The notes under the pieces were generated by a model. That model saw only the letters and a program-made list of their open reading frames with translations. It did no database searches and had not been told where the DNA came from. Position numbers and translations under genes: made by a program. This document shows, piece after piece, positions 1-12,484 of a stretch of 64,000 nt of DNA (position 1 is its first letter; every line of letters starts with the position of its first letter). The stretch is from Neonectria sp. B-13 (Eukaryota; Ascomycota; Sordariomycetes; Hypocreales; Nectriaceae): NCBI GenBank assembly GCA_002682825.1, contig NOKP01000010.1, positions 1,054,001 to 1,118,000 of the forward strand, read 5' to 3'.

Positions 1-793
1 CTGGAGAGGTTCGCGATGAAGAAGCAAGGACGGAGGTGGTGGAGGTGGTGGATATATCTTGGTTGGGGGTTGGTTGGGTGGGTTTAGGCGGTGCTATGAG
101 AGAGGCGGGGCCTTTGCGGGAGAAAAACACCACTCCTGATGGAGGGGTTGGCCGTGAGATGGCCCCACGTGACTCTCCAGGCGTGCGCGTCAAGGGTGGC
201 TCGTCCTTGAAACCCACGGAGTTTTGTCTGGGCATGGCAACAAGTGTCCAGGTAGTTATGTCCAGGCGCCCAACTGTCCAGGTTTACCATGTCCAGTGTG
301 CTGGGTCAGCCTGCAAGGCATCAACTAATGCAATGCGAGCCCCTGATTTGTGTACTCGTTGCCTGAGGAGGCAGCACAATAGACTCAACAATCAACTACT
401 AGTAGGTAGTAGTGGTAAGCATGTGGTCTATCACCACCCACCATCGCCATCACATCATTAGGTAGACAGGCAAAGCTTGGTATGCTTGTGGTGGCCCTGA
501 TTGACTCATCAGGCTTCACTCTTACGAAACTGGACATGCTGTTTACTAGTCTTATACAATGTTTCTTTTTTCCTTTTGTCTTGTTTTAATCCTTTCTACT
601 ACTACACTGACAGTGCTACTATACAGGGCTCAAGCGGCCTGAAAATCTGCTAGGGGTATGAAGACAAGGTCGTAAAAGATGTGGTAGAGGGGAGATTGCA
701 AGGCCACTTGATCCGTCCCGTTAGAACACGCAACACCATGTGCGCCGCTACCCAGTCCGGCGGTTTTATACATCATCCATATCATTCATTCTT
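1..793. other. Intergenic region with no supported gene
   Basis: No reading frame here looks like a protein. Between about 243 and 297 the octamer tgtccagg or a close variant recurs several times, a short degenerate repeat. The last 100 bases or so are probably the 3' untranslated region of the HSP60 gene, which ends at 794 on the minus strand. Confidence 0.6.
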
Positions 794-2669
<1,876 letters not shown>

Positions 2670-3907
2670 GATGTGTGAATTAGGAGGAATGGGGGGTATA
2701 AAAGTAGAATTACAAAAGCCGAAAGGAGAAACGCTCGCGGGTCTTTCGTCTTTGGAGGAGGGCAAAGGCGGAAGTGAACCGAGGGAGGATGATGAGCAGG
2801 ATCGTGGGAGGGAGGAAGTTGATATGATGGCAAAACTGGAGAAGAGCTCACGCACGACCCAAAAAAATTGTCTCCCCGGAGCGTCGGCAAAACATCCACC
2901 CAGCAGCGAGGCTAGGCCCAAAGCACGCTAGCCTCGGCCCCGACCAGTTCTACACCTTTCCAACACCATCTGCGGACATGGAGCATATTGGGATTTGGGG
3001 CATATTACCGTCGCCATAGCCGAGGAGGAGAAGCTCAAGCCTTTTGACGAGGAGCTACTATGTAGAACGGTGGTATTTTGCGTGGATCCACCTGACAAAT
3101 ACCTTTTTGAGGGTTCGTGGCTCGGTCTCTGAAGTGCGGATTACCCCGTGCGCAAGACTAAGCAGTCGTAGTCGGTTCCAGTGTTCACCGCTGTCCGTCC
3201 GTCCCTGTGCTTTAGACTGCAGGAACACATCACCGACTGCATCGGTGGCTTGTTCCGACATGGAGAACTGGAGAAGGCGGGAAGGAGTGTGACGCATTCA
3301 GTCATATTCATCTCATCTATCATCGTCTACCGGGTTGAGCTGTTCAGATGTACCAACAGCAGAGCAAAGCCTGAGTCCGAGTTCAAGACTGAGAGACCAT
3401 GTCCAGTCCGAAAAGAAAAACCACAAATGCACAGCCAAACCCCTGTCCTCATGTCCGTCCGTATCCCTGTCCAACACCCTTTCCGGGTGCGTGTCCCTTC
3501 AGATCTCGATCCGGGGATTTATTAGTTCCAAATCTCAGAAACCAAGAGCACAAGTCGCGACCGTCTGGTCCGACACTCTGGGTTGTGAAGTAAAAACAAG
3601 ATGCAGTTTCTCTGTCCCCCGACTCCGAAATTCAATCTAACCTGTAAGGACTGTATGGAAAAAAAAGGCAAAATGAAAAGGAAAAATGAAAGAAGGTAGA
3701 TGCATATTCGTTGCCAGGCGTGAGGGCGCGGCCGGTCTTGTCTGGTGATGTTTGGTATCGCTACCATATGTATGCCATGGTGCTAAGGGTATCGATGCAA
3801 TTCTTTGAGGGCGAGATGTGCCAACCTTGGTCGCATTACCTTGTTGAGGTCTTGCAAGAGGTGCTGGGCACGACGGCTGACAAGCCGTGCATGAAAGGAC
3901 GCGGCAC
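2670..3907. other. Intergenic: HSP60 promoter and downstream neighbour 3' region
   Basis: No convincing coding sequence. The part next to 2670 must hold the HSP60 promoter and 5' leader. The part next to 3907 holds the 3' untranslated region of the minus-strand SANT-like gene. Several short frames exist, but none has protein-like composition. Confidence 0.55.
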
Positions 3908-5509
3908 TCAAAACGAGGTGGCATCCATGCCAGAGAAGTCGCCAAATTGCTCATCGGTAGCGCCATTGTTCTGTATGCAAAGTAAGAAGATGAATTGCTA
4001 AGAGGGGCGATTGAACTTACCAACATGTACTTGAGTTGGGCTTCAGCCATCGACTCTTCAGAGTCATAGGCGATCTCTGTCTGTGCGAGTCGCTCAGGCG
4101 AGCTGCTCGAGGTCATCGACTGATCGCTCTGGTTGCCATGAAGGACCTGAGCGTTGTCTATACTCAGAGGGGGAAGTTGGCAGAGACTTTGAGACATAAG
4201 CAGAGACTGATGACTCATGCTATTCAGGTCAAGGTTGTTATTCTCCTAGGAACACCCTTGCGAATTGGCAACTTGCTCAGTCAATGGTTCGTGCACGTAG
4301 GTGCCAAAAGGCATCCCGAAGTAGTTGGGCTGAGCGAAGCCGTGGTACGGACCCAGCTGTTGAACAGCGCTCACATACTGAACCTGAGGGAGCATTGATG
4401 GAAGGAGGGTATGTCCAGCTTCGGTGTCGGCGACGTTGTGGTTTCGTCGGGCGTGAGGGCTGATGAAGGATTCTTCAGGGCTGGTGTAGACATCCTGAGA
4501 GTTGGTGAAGACATCCTCAAGTGACTGCGCTTTATCAGTGTCCGAGAATTTGTGAACTGGAAGTAAGCCACTTACGCCAAGTCCCATTTGAGTATGCTGG
4601 GCTGGGAAGTTTCCGAACTCGGCGCTGGTGGGACCACCCTCTTCGTCGATCTCGATAGAGGCAGCTGGCTCAGTGTGCTCTAGCTCAGTGTGCTCTGGCT
4701 CAGTGTGCTCTGGCTCAGTGTACTCTGGCTCAGGGTACTCTGGCTCAGTGGGCTGATGATAGTCACCAGAGGGAGCTTGAGAAATCTGTCGGTTAGGAGT
4801 TGGGGAGTCGGGAATTTCCTCATCCGACTCAACGCCCTCGTCGTCAGCGTCACAGGTGAAGCTGATGTGGTCCCGAACGTCCAAAGCGTCTGGGAGGTTG
4901 AACTTTCGATCGTCCACTTTTTCATTGAAAAGCACAGGACGGCTGGCAAGCTTGTCCTCGCCCTCCTCATCCTTTCGAACATACCCTCTAATGTTGGGAT
5001 CAACGGCACTAGTTCCAGGACGCGGGAGCATTGGCGGAACGAGATGGCCCTCGGCAACAAGCTCACGTCTGAGGCGGCCAAGGTGCTGGTTAACAGCGGC
5101 ACCGGTAGAACCCGGGTGCAGACGATGGGCGATGTGGTTCCATGGTAGCTCGATCTTGTGTCGAGCACATTCGTACTGGAGGTGAAGCAAGAGCTTCTCC
5201 GCCATGCGAGGACCTATAGTGGTGGTGTCAGCTTGAATACAGGCCAGGAAAAACTGGGAGAGGAGGAGAAAACTTACGGCCCCAAACAATGAGACTGCGA
5301 CCGGCAACACGGCCATTTTCGCTGCGTTGCTCCTCGGTGGGAGGACGGGAAGTGTAGTTGTACTCGCGAGTGATCTTCTTGGCTGAGCCACGAGTTGGGG
5401 TCTTGACAGGCGATCCTTCGTTCTTGAGAGCCTTGGAGGCAGAACGTCTGGTCTGGGCCGCAGAACGGCCCGCCTTAGACGGGGTCTTCTTAGGAGATCC
5501 GGAAACCAT
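3908..5509 (-). CDS. SANT/Myb-like nuclear protein with acidic repeats (cluster member 1)
   Basis: Proposed exons (minus): 5278-5509, 4576-5213, 4297-4524, 4021-4245 and 3908-3970, giving 461 residues. The N-terminus (MVSGSPKKTPSKAGR onward) is basic and disordered. A helical domain follows at about residues 79-140 (AEKLLLHLQYECARHKIELPW ... NQHLGRLRREL), which resembles the Myb/SANT-like domains of the neighbouring genes. The middle contains a pentapeptide array of the form EPEYT/EPEHT. The last exon gives a clean ending, DEQFGDFSGMDATSF. There is an oddity: read without splicing, the frame meets a TAG at 4246-4248 and then continues in the same frame. A 51-base intron with an unusual GTGCAC donor (4246-4296) would remove it. 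The 4525-4575 intron is also in frame and could be retained. The function is unknown; DNA or chromatin binding is inferred. Confidence 0.7.
4673..4752 (-). repeat. 15-bp tandem repeat encoding EPEHT/EPEYT
   Basis: The unit gtgctctggctca, with variants, recurs about five times and encodes the acidic pentapeptide array of the surrounding gene. Copies differ by a few substitutions, so the array may vary in length between strains. Confidence 0.8.
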
Positions 5510-5541
5510 ATTGACGGTATTCAAGGGTTCAAGTGATGTTG

Positions 5542-5635
5542 CTAAGTAGATAGTTAGCATTGATGCCCATGAGTCTCGTTTCACCTGGTGCCGCGGGTAG
5601 CGGACAGGCGAGTCGAGTCAGCTGAGGATACTTAC
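5542..5635 (-). other. 5'UTR intron of the 3908-5509 gene
   Basis: On the minus strand a GTAAGTATCC donor at 5635 pairs with a CTACTTAG acceptor at 5542, preceded by a GCTAAC branch site. The intron lies just upstream of the start codon at 5509. Confidence 0.65.
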
Positions 5636-6543
5636 TTTGGTTGTATGAAGTTGGTCAATGTAGACAATTGGATGTCTCGAAGAGGACAATTGTGATGAAT
5701 TGAGTGAGATGGTTTCAAGAGAGAAGTGGTGGATGAAAACTGCGTGTGTGTGTGAAGGTGGGAAGAAAAAGAAGAGACCGGAGCAGACTGAAGCGAGAAT
5801 CAAATAGCGCCAGCAAGGTGAAGTGAGTTCCAAAATGAAATCGAGGGGGCTGGGGAAGCCCGTTTTAACTTTTGGCGAGTGGTTTTCACTGGGAGACAGT
5901 GGTTTAGTTGACCAAACGGGTAACTGGCAGCTGTAAGTCGAGGTGCAATGGCAGAAATTTTGGACTGTCCGACAGCTGGCAACCGTCCGTCAACTCACGC
6001 CAGTGCAGAATTTTCACTTCAGCCATCCCAAAGAGGAAAAGGTAAAGGAATCTGACGTATGCGTTTTTGATCGAATTGAACAGGGTTCAAAGCGGCTTTT
6101 GAGAAAATTTCCAAGCGAAAGTGAGGATTGCGGATCGGGACTGGCGATGGCGCCTTGATGTTCACAACTCCTGACAACCACAGGACGCCGTAATTAATCT
6201 AGGACTTGAAGTCATATGAATTTATAATTCTAGGCATGCCATACTTATAGATTTGGTTTATAGAAGTGGTGTTCTGAAATCCGTGATAAGCATGCTTCCG
6301 GCCTTCTTGCTGATCGCCGACAGCTGGTGACACTTTTCAACTTTCTAAAGGCCCGAATGCAGAATTCATCCGGTGCATAAGTCTAGTCTCGTCATAATCA
6401 GAAACTTGTGACTGTTTGGTATGGCGTCATGTCGCCAACTGCAGGTGACTGGAGAACCGGCCGCTGACAATGCATGTTGTATTCGCTGGAGATGGCTTTG
6501 GGCGATATGAAATGCTGCGCTAGCCCAATCAATCTAATTATTT
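5636..6543. other. Intergenic promoter region
   Basis: This holds the upstream leader and promoter of the 3908-5509 gene and the 3' region of the 6544-7788 gene. I see no coding sequence. Confidence 0.5.
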
Positions 6544-7788
6544 CTAAGACCCAAAGACCTTGTGCATAATCTTCCGCATCTTCCCCTTCCCCTTCTTCCC
6601 GCAGCATCGTGGCCCTGAGCTGGATGTGTGCACTCCTAGGTCCCACTCTTGACCAACCACCTGAAGCTTGCTGTCTTCCACTTCTCGAGCCATCGCTTGG
6701 AACTCCCATGATCGTTGTTCCAGATCGTAAATCGCTTTTTTTTGGGCCTCTAATATGTCCTTAAAGGCATCCTGGGTCTGGTGCTGGACTGATGTGTACA
6801 CCACCTGGTCGAGTGCCGTAGGGAGATTCTTGACAACTTGCGAAAGCCTGTTAACGAAGCCGGAAACCAGGGCGAGCTGCTCGGTAGTCGCTTGGATGTT
6901 TTTAGACTGGGGCTCGAGCATGGAGAGTAACGTATTGCTGGCCCTCGCTTGTTGTTCGAGAACATGGTCGTGGAAGCCGATTTGGCGATTGAGGAATTCG
7001 TTCTGATGTTCGAATTTCTTATTTTGATGTTCGAGTTCACCAACGTTCGATCGAAGGGTGTCATTCTGGTTGTTGAAGTTGCTCGCGCTTAACTGAAGGG
7101 TGTTGTTGTGGTCCTTGAAGTTATCGACGTTCTGTCGAAGAGGACCAGTAGCATCAGAAACCGTCTGCTCAATAGTGTGCTCCACAATGGCGCAGAGCTC
7201 CTCTCCAATATTTTCAAGATCAAGCTGCGTCGGAGTTCCCATGCCCCGCTGCTGGAGCATGGTGTTGTTCACGTCAAAGTAGCGTCGCTCTTGTAGCGAT
7301 AAACAGATGCAGGACCCGACTCTTCGAGATGCCTCTGCCTGTTTCTTTGTGTCCTTGAGAGAGACATCGCGCTCCACGATACTTCGGGCAATCTTAGCTC
7401 GAAGCTGCTTGTATGCTTCGGGAGCGGGGGCGGACAGGTCATCATGTGCTTGTCGGAGTAGAAGCAGATGCTCAAAATCTTCAAACACGGCTTGAGAATC
7501 CATATATGATGATGTAGTGCCGGGGAACTCTCCGTTGTTACGAGCATGCTCTAACTGAGTCGCCATCTCGCTTATTTGACCAACGGGGTAAACGATGCCA
7601 CCTTCAAGGATGAAACTTGGGCCAGAGGTCGTAACATGAACAGTGGAAAGGGAATTTCCCTCGCTTCTTGGGAAAACTTCATCAACCGGAGAGTCAGGAG
7701 GAGTGGGTAAGCCAGAGACGGGATCCCGAATGGCGCTGTCATAGGAGTGGCTTGTAGTGAAAGTGGACTTTGGTGAACAAGGCATCAT
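6544..7788 (-). CDS. Coiled-coil orphan protein with CC and polybasic tail
   Basis: An uninterrupted 414-residue protein that I do not recognise. The N-terminus is disordered (GLPTPPDSPVDEVF). From about residue 195 to 375 it is rich in Asn, Gln, His and Leu with heptad-like spacing, including the imperfect repeats FKDHNNTLQ, FNNQNDTLR, LEHQNKKFE and EHQNEFLNRQ, so a long coiled coil is likely. The C-terminus is CCGKKGKGKMRKIMHKVFGS. The Cys pair followed by basic residues could be a lipid- or membrane-association tail, but that is inference. It lies inside the SANT/Myb-like cluster on the same strand as its neighbours without sharing their domain. A 5'UTR intron is visible upstream. Confidence 0.75.
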   Translation of the reverse strand: MMPCSPKSTFTTSHSYDSAIRDPVSGLPTPPDSPVDEVFPRSEGNSLSTVHVTTSGPSFILEGGIVYPVGQISEMATQLEHARNNGEFPGTTSSYMDSQAVFEDFEHLLLLRQAHDDLSAPAPEAYKQLRAKIARSIVERDVSLKDTKKQAEASRRVGSCICLSLQERRYFDVNNTMLQQRGMGTPTQLDLENIGEELCAIVEHTIEQTVSDATGPLRQNVDNFKDHNNTLQLSASNFNNQNDTLRSNVGELEHQNKKFEHQNEFLNRQIGFHDHVLEQQARASNTLLSMLEPQSKNIQATTEQLALVSGFVNRLSQVVKNLPTALDQVVYTSVQHQTQDAFKDILEAQKKAIYDLEQRSWEFQAMAREVEDSKLQVVGQEWDLGVHTSSSGPRCCGKKGKGKMRKIMHKVFGS

Positions 7789-7866
7789 GAACGCAGTCTG
7801 GGAAGCTGATGGAGTGAATTATCTTTAACGAGAAGTAGGGCTTGCAGTATCTTGCTGCAATGAATA

Positions 7867-7924
7867 CTGTGAGCAAAAGCTTGGTTAGTGACGGCCATTG
7901 ACGGGAACAGTCGGGTATACTCAC
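7867..7924 (-). other. 5'UTR intron of the coiled-coil orphan
   Basis: GTGAGTATAC donor at 7924, CACTAACC branch site and GCTCACAG acceptor at 7867 on the minus strand, 58 bases, about 80 bases upstream of the start codon. Confidence 0.65.
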
Positions 7925-8789
7925 AGGAAGGAGGTCAAGATGGAAGGGACGGACCGATGGAGAGACTGTCCGATGAAGGGAAGACGCGATGGAGAGAAGT
8001 CGTGATGGTGTGACGGCGTGGTGCGGTGATGAAGAGAGGGCTTGATCAGATACCGTGATTTAAGGCAGTGATGAAGAGAGAAGATATACCAAGTCTTGAC
8101 GCCATGGCGATAGAAATGCTAGGTTGACAGTGAATGCATCTCGATGGCAATAGGCGTTGAAGCCGACCGACCGTATTCTGGCCTATTGTTCACTATCCAC
8201 AATGCGTTGAGCAGCGTGGATGCACAGAACAGCATGCAAATTTTGCGGCGTTGTGAGTGAATCAGGCATCCCGTTGCGTCCGCGACAACGTGTGAGTACC
8301 TAGCAGCCTAGTCACAGGACCAACTGTACCGAGAAACTGCAGCGGACGACAACAGGCATGTGCAAAATCGCCGTGGGGACGGAATCGCGTGTCCATTTTG
8401 GAGATTTGGAGCCACGCAAACATTTAAGAGGAATATGAAGGTCACGTTGAGCTGCTCGATTGCACTTGGGGGGAACTTGACGCCTCGATCAAGAGCAAAG
8501 TGAGAAGAAAGCCAGTGCCACGATAATCAGGGCCAGAAGACTTTTACGAGTGAGGAGAAGACGGAAGTATCAGTGATGATGGTATCGTGATGCCATTTGC
8601 TTGAACTAAATCCCAGGCTATCTCATTTTGGAGTCTGAACTACCAGTCATCCGACCTTTCTTAAGCATCACCAGCTCCTTGCGTTACCATCTGATCAAGA
8701 ACCAAACCGCGAAAATTGATGGATAATCGAAAAACCCCTTATACTGCACACCAGACCTTTGCGTGGGATTCAGCGCAGCCCTCGGCTGT
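7925..8789. other. Intergenic region, no gene seen
   Basis: No protein-like frame. Around 7940-8060 the sequence is purine-rich with recurring gatgg and gagag words. It probably serves as leader and promoter of the upstream minus-strand gene. Confidence 0.5.
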
Positions 8790-9413
8790 TCAGGCCTCGT
8801 CGTCTTCAGAAGTAGGCGCCTCTGTGCCAAAGAGATTGTTAGCGACATGGACACAAAGAAGACAAAGTTCTCAGAACGTACCACTCAAAGAGGAAGCGGG
8901 AGACTTAGGGGACTCGGTTTCCTCTTGCTTCACCTCCTCGTCGTCGGTCTCTTCTTTCTTGGGAGCGCGCTTCTTCGCCGGAGCTCGCTTCTTCGCAGGC
9001 TTTGCGGCGGGCTCACTCTTGGCCTTGCGCTTCGTGGGCTTCACAGCGGGAGTCTTCACAGCGGGAGTCTTCACAGCGGGAGCCTTCTCGCCGTCGCTGG
9101 CTCCGCTGGTGGTCTCTTCCTTGGCTGGGGCCTTGCGACCGGGCTTGATGCCATGGGCCTTCAGCATTCGCTCGTACCGCTTCTGGCTGTTTGGTATGTG
9201 TCAGTGATATGGCTTGGAAGGGATGAGTTGGGGACACTTACGCAGCGGCCTTGCTAATGATGTCAAGCTCATTGGCGACGGCTTGGAAGTCAGGCTGGCC
9301 TGGTTAGCAAGCTTCATAGAAATGAAGGGATGTCGACTTACTCGGCCATTGGTGGTATGTCCGATGCAGCACACGAGGAACTTGACCTGTTCGGCAGGCT
9401 CTTGCTTGGACAT
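8790..9413 (-). CDS. Small Myb/SANT-like protein with lysine-rich tail (cluster member 2)
   Basis: Exons (minus): 9342-9413, 9242-9294, 8882-9186 and 8790-8821, giving 153 residues. The N-terminal domain starts MSKQEPAEQVKFLVCCIGHTTNG and continues PDFQAVANELDIISKAAAQKRYERM before KAHGIKPGRK, a helix-helix-helix pattern found in a large family of small ascomycete nuclear proteins. The tail is histone-H1-like, with three AVKTP/AVKP repeats, KKRAPAKKRAPKK and an acidic end (EAPTSEDDEA). The last exon is only 32 bases and is supported by a strong donor, a GCTAAC branch site and a CACAG acceptor. An alternative acceptor for intron 1 (five bases upstream) would shift the frame, and one at 9300 would add two residues. 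Nuclear DNA or chromatin binding is inferred. Confidence 0.82.
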
Positions 9414-9428
9414 TTTGAATGTTTGGGA

Positions 9429-9527
9429 CTGGATGATGCGTTAGGAGGCAGCTGACCTGGAGATGAAGGAGAGCGAAGAGTGGAGAGTTGGACATGAATC
9501 CAAACTTATCAAGATAAAGCCACTTAC
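9429..9527 (-). other. 5'UTR intron of the 8790-9413 gene
   Basis: GTAAGTGGC donor at 9527 and a CATCCAG acceptor at 9429 with a CCTAACGC branch site, on the minus strand. A second possible acceptor lies at 9457. Confidence 0.5.
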
Positions 9528-10573
9528 TGAGCTGAGTTTCCGTTGATGGGTTTGCGTTGTTGACTGAGATTGGGGTTAGGACGAGACGAGAGTGTGGTGT
9601 GTGATGTGTTGTGGATGAAGGAGAATGGAAAAGGGAAGATGGGAGAGAAATCTGGGATAGAAAAGGGCAATTTGTGGGGGATGGAAAAAGGACAGGGCTT
9701 TTTTGTCTGCACAGGACTGGTTGGGATTGCAGACGTGAAATAGCAAGGTGAAATCGAAGTGAATAATGGGAAAAGGTGAGCGAGAAGTGAAGTGTCACTG
9801 AAGCGAGAAGAACCACGCGCGCAAACCCTCGACGCTAAGGGCAGATGACCTTGGCCACTGATTGGAACGATGAACCTTGAGACCTCAGCACTTACTAGAG
9901 GCTTTGGCGAACGGAGTTGCGAGCTTGGTGCTGTCGAGTTGAGTTGTGTTGCGCTGCGCTGCGCTGCGTCGCAGAAAACCGGAGGGAGAAGTTTGGTGTA
10001 TACTAGTAAGCTTGAGGCACGTTTTATGAAACATTAGAGGAACATAATCCACCGGAGCTGCTTGAGCGTTACGCGGGTGTCTCTGTTTGCTCCCAGGCAG
10101 CGAACGGTTGTTCGGGGACAGTGGCCTTGTCCCCGGGGGAGACGAGAGGTTTGGAAACCTGGGACGAAGATTTTGATGTTCAGTAATACCCTGGTATTAA
10201 CCTACTTTAAGGACAAGTAAAAGATTGGACCCAAGAATTTGTCTAGGCAGCGGAACACATTTCTCGCTGGTTGCTTGCTCTGGAGATTTCGCGACCTTGC
10301 AGATTTGAGCATCACGTCCTGACGGAATGAACGCTCTAGTGTTCGACGTCAACTGTCCTTGACCATTCAGGCCACATTCAAAGGAACTGGATGATGAGTT
10401 GAAACAACTATGTTGCGTATCATGAGTCTTATGTATTTCTCGTATTCTGGTGTCATCAGAGGACAGATGCGATACCGATCCTGAATGCGTAGATGAAGCA
10501 GATGTCTAAGCTCAGGCCCTCCATCCCCGACCACATTAAGATAACAGGGTGCTGCACTGCAATCAAAACGAAT
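9528..10573. other. Intergenic region, no gene seen
   Basis: Leader and promoter of the 8790-9413 gene followed by the 3' region of the 10574-11026 gene. A short tgcgctgcgctgcgc run lies near 9950. No coding sequence is supported. Confidence 0.5.
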
Positions 10574-11026
10574 CTAAGCCGCAGATCCATCGCTCTCCTC
10601 CATGGTGGCATCGTTGTCCTCAGTCTTCACCTCGGCCTTGACCTCCTTCTTGACCTCCTCCTGCTTGATCTCCTCTTTGGTTTCAGCCTCCGAGTCCGAG
10701 TCCTTCTTGACCTTCTTTCGTGGGGTTCGAGGCTTCTTGGTGACCTTGTTCTCACCAGAACCAGCAGCGCCGGCCTTGGCCTTGCGAGGGCTCGCGGTAG
10801 CGGGAGCCTGACCTCCCCAGCCGTGGCGGACGGACATCTGGCGGAAGCGCTCTTTGGCACACTTGGCATCCTTGAGACCCAGACCGTCGGCAACCAGGTC
10901 CCAGTTTGCGTCGGGCTTCTGGGTCATGTTGTCGAAGATGGCTTTGATGAAGCGGAGTTCGCCATCAGTGAGACCGAGAGGGGCCTCGCCGTCGGAGCCG
11001 GTGGTGGATGTCTTCTTGGCAGGCAT
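10574..11026 (-). CDS. Small Myb/SANT-like protein with lysine/glutamate tail (cluster member 3)
   Basis: A single-exon 150-residue protein. Residues about 18-70 (LTDGELRFIKAIFDNM ... ANWDLVADGLGLKDAKCAKERFRQM) form a Myb/SANT-like trihelical domain with the conserved Trp in helix 2. After that comes a basic linker (KKPRTPRKKVKK) and an alternating acidic and basic tail with repeated KEEVK/KAEVK words. The composition fits a chromatin protein. It shares strand and architecture with the 8790-9413 and 11872-12371 genes, consistent with old tandem duplication. No intron is needed in the coding part. Its role is inferred. Confidence 0.85.
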   Translation of the reverse strand: MPAKKTSTTGSDGEAPLGLTDGELRFIKAIFDNMTQKPDANWDLVADGLGLKDAKCAKERFRQMSVRHGWGGQAPATASPRKAKAGAAGSGENKVTKKPRTPRKKVKKDSDSEAETKEEIKQEEVKKEVKAEVKTEDNDATMEESDGSAA

Positions 11027-11182
11027 GGTGGACTGCGGATGATTAGTTTAGAGAATAGCAGATGGAAACCAAAAACAAACTTGATGTGTTTGAGTGAGAT
11101 TAAAGGGAGATGTTGAGATGGTGGACAGTGAATCCCAGAAGTCTTGATGGTTGGGTGATTTTAGGAAGTGATGTTGTGGTTG

Positions 11183-11262
11183 GATGAGAGATGATGGATG
11201 GAGATGATGGATGGAGATGATGGATGGAGAAGATGGAGAGAAGATGGAGAAGGAGAGAAGGA
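11183..11262 (+). repeat. GATGGATGGA microsatellite
   Basis: A purine-rich simple repeat built from gatgg and gatggatggaga words, in the 5' leader of the minus-strand gene ending at 10574. Confidence 0.8.
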
Positions 11263-11871
11263 GAGAAGTGAGAGTCTTAAGAGGAGGGAGAAAAGGGAAG
11301 AGGATTAGACAGAACAGGAAATGGGGCCAGGTGCAAACGGAGAGTTTACCTCGCAGGTAAAGCGTTTGCTTTCACGCTTTCGGCAGAATCTAGTGCACCA
11401 CTCGCTCTCCGCGAATGGAGAGTGAATGAAGTGTTTGGTCTGTTGGGCGAGCAAAAATGGAGGTCCAGGCACGACTTGGGTTCCCTCGCACGGAGCACAC
11501 AGCAGAACTTTTCGTTTCTCTGAAAGCTTGGAGTTGTGGCCATCTTCAATATATCCTGAATTTGCCCCTTTTCTGCATCATGGTGAGGCGGCCACGCACT
11601 GTGATATTCCACAACGCTGGGAATTACCCCCAAATCAGGAGCGCACAAGTTTACAAGTCACGTCCTTTAGTCAATGATTTATCATAGGTCTCAATTCTGG
11701 CCTAGTTGGGCATCTTGGTGATCATGCTGCTCGTAGACCTGTCCTGCCTCAAATGCTCAATCGTCCCACTCCAAGCTCAAAAGCTTCTCTGAAATCTCAA
11801 ATCCAGAAGACATAAATTCTCCGAGGCTATCAAGACAAAACACCCAGTCTGCAGTCCCGTAGTTTCAGGCT
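11263..11871. other. Intergenic region, no gene seen
   Basis: Purine-rich leader sequence at the start, then the 3' region of the next minus-strand gene. Short frames exist but none is protein-like. Confidence 0.5.
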
Positions 11872-12371
11872 TTAGAAAGGATTCTCCTTCGAGGCCTCCA
11901 TCTCGGTGTGAAGCTGGTCGCTCACATTCTCACCCTCGCTGTCGTTCTGCTCCGCCTTGACAGAGGGCTTGTCGTTGTCTTCGTCCTCATCTCGAACCTC
12001 TTCCTTCTTGACCTTGGCACGGCCCTTGCCCTTGGAACGAGGTGTCTTGGTCACCTTGGATGGAGTGGTCAGCACCGAGGAGGCACCGCCCTTCTTGGTG
12101 GGAGTCGCATCGCTGGAGATTCCAAGCTTGCGCTTGACCTGTCCAAAACGGACCTGATAGAGGAACGGATGTGTTAGCAGGCGGGAAGTGATGAGATGGA
12201 ATTTGAGTTGAAGAAGATGGGTGTGCATACCTTGGCGACTTCAGCGGTCTTGAAGCCCTGCTCGGCAGCGACGGCTTCCCAGTCAACATCCGCCTTGTTC
12301 TTGGTGTTCTTGACGATGCTGAAGAACAGCATAGCCTCGGCTGCGGTAGGCTCCTTCTTGGCGTCGGACAT
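11872..12371 (-). CDS. Small Myb/SANT-like protein with acidic tail (cluster member 4)
   Basis: Exons (minus): 12231-12371 and 11872-12153, giving 140 residues. The domain reads AAEAMLFFSIVKNTKNKADVDWEAVAAEQG, then crosses the 77-base intron in phase 0 into KVRFGQVKRKLGIS. The conserved Trp and the final basic helix match the neighbours. The tail has SKVTKTPRSKGKGRAKVKKEE, a basic nuclear-localisation-like stretch, and a very acidic end. The chosen ATG follows a probable 5'UTR intron (12398-12484). An upstream in-frame ATG at 12416 lies inside that intron and is not used. DNA or chromatin binding is inferred from domain and composition. Confidence 0.85.
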
Positions 12372-12397
12372 GATGTTCGCGTTGGGTTTCAAGTTGG

Positions 12398-12484
12398 CTG
12401 TAGAAGAGGTTAGCAAACTGACTCGAAGATGCAGAGCATGGTAAGAATGCAGACCCTTGAGAGAAAAAAGTTGTGATGATATAC
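12398..12484 (-). other. 5'UTR intron of the 11872-12371 gene
   Basis: GTATATCATC donor at 12484 and a CTTCTACAG acceptor at 12398 on the minus strand, 87 bases, ending 26 bases before the start codon. Confidence 0.6.

Noticed and set aside
245..298. Repeated tgtccagg words as a CRISPR-like array
   Set aside because: Copies are too short, unevenly spaced and degenerate, and this is a eukaryotic genome.
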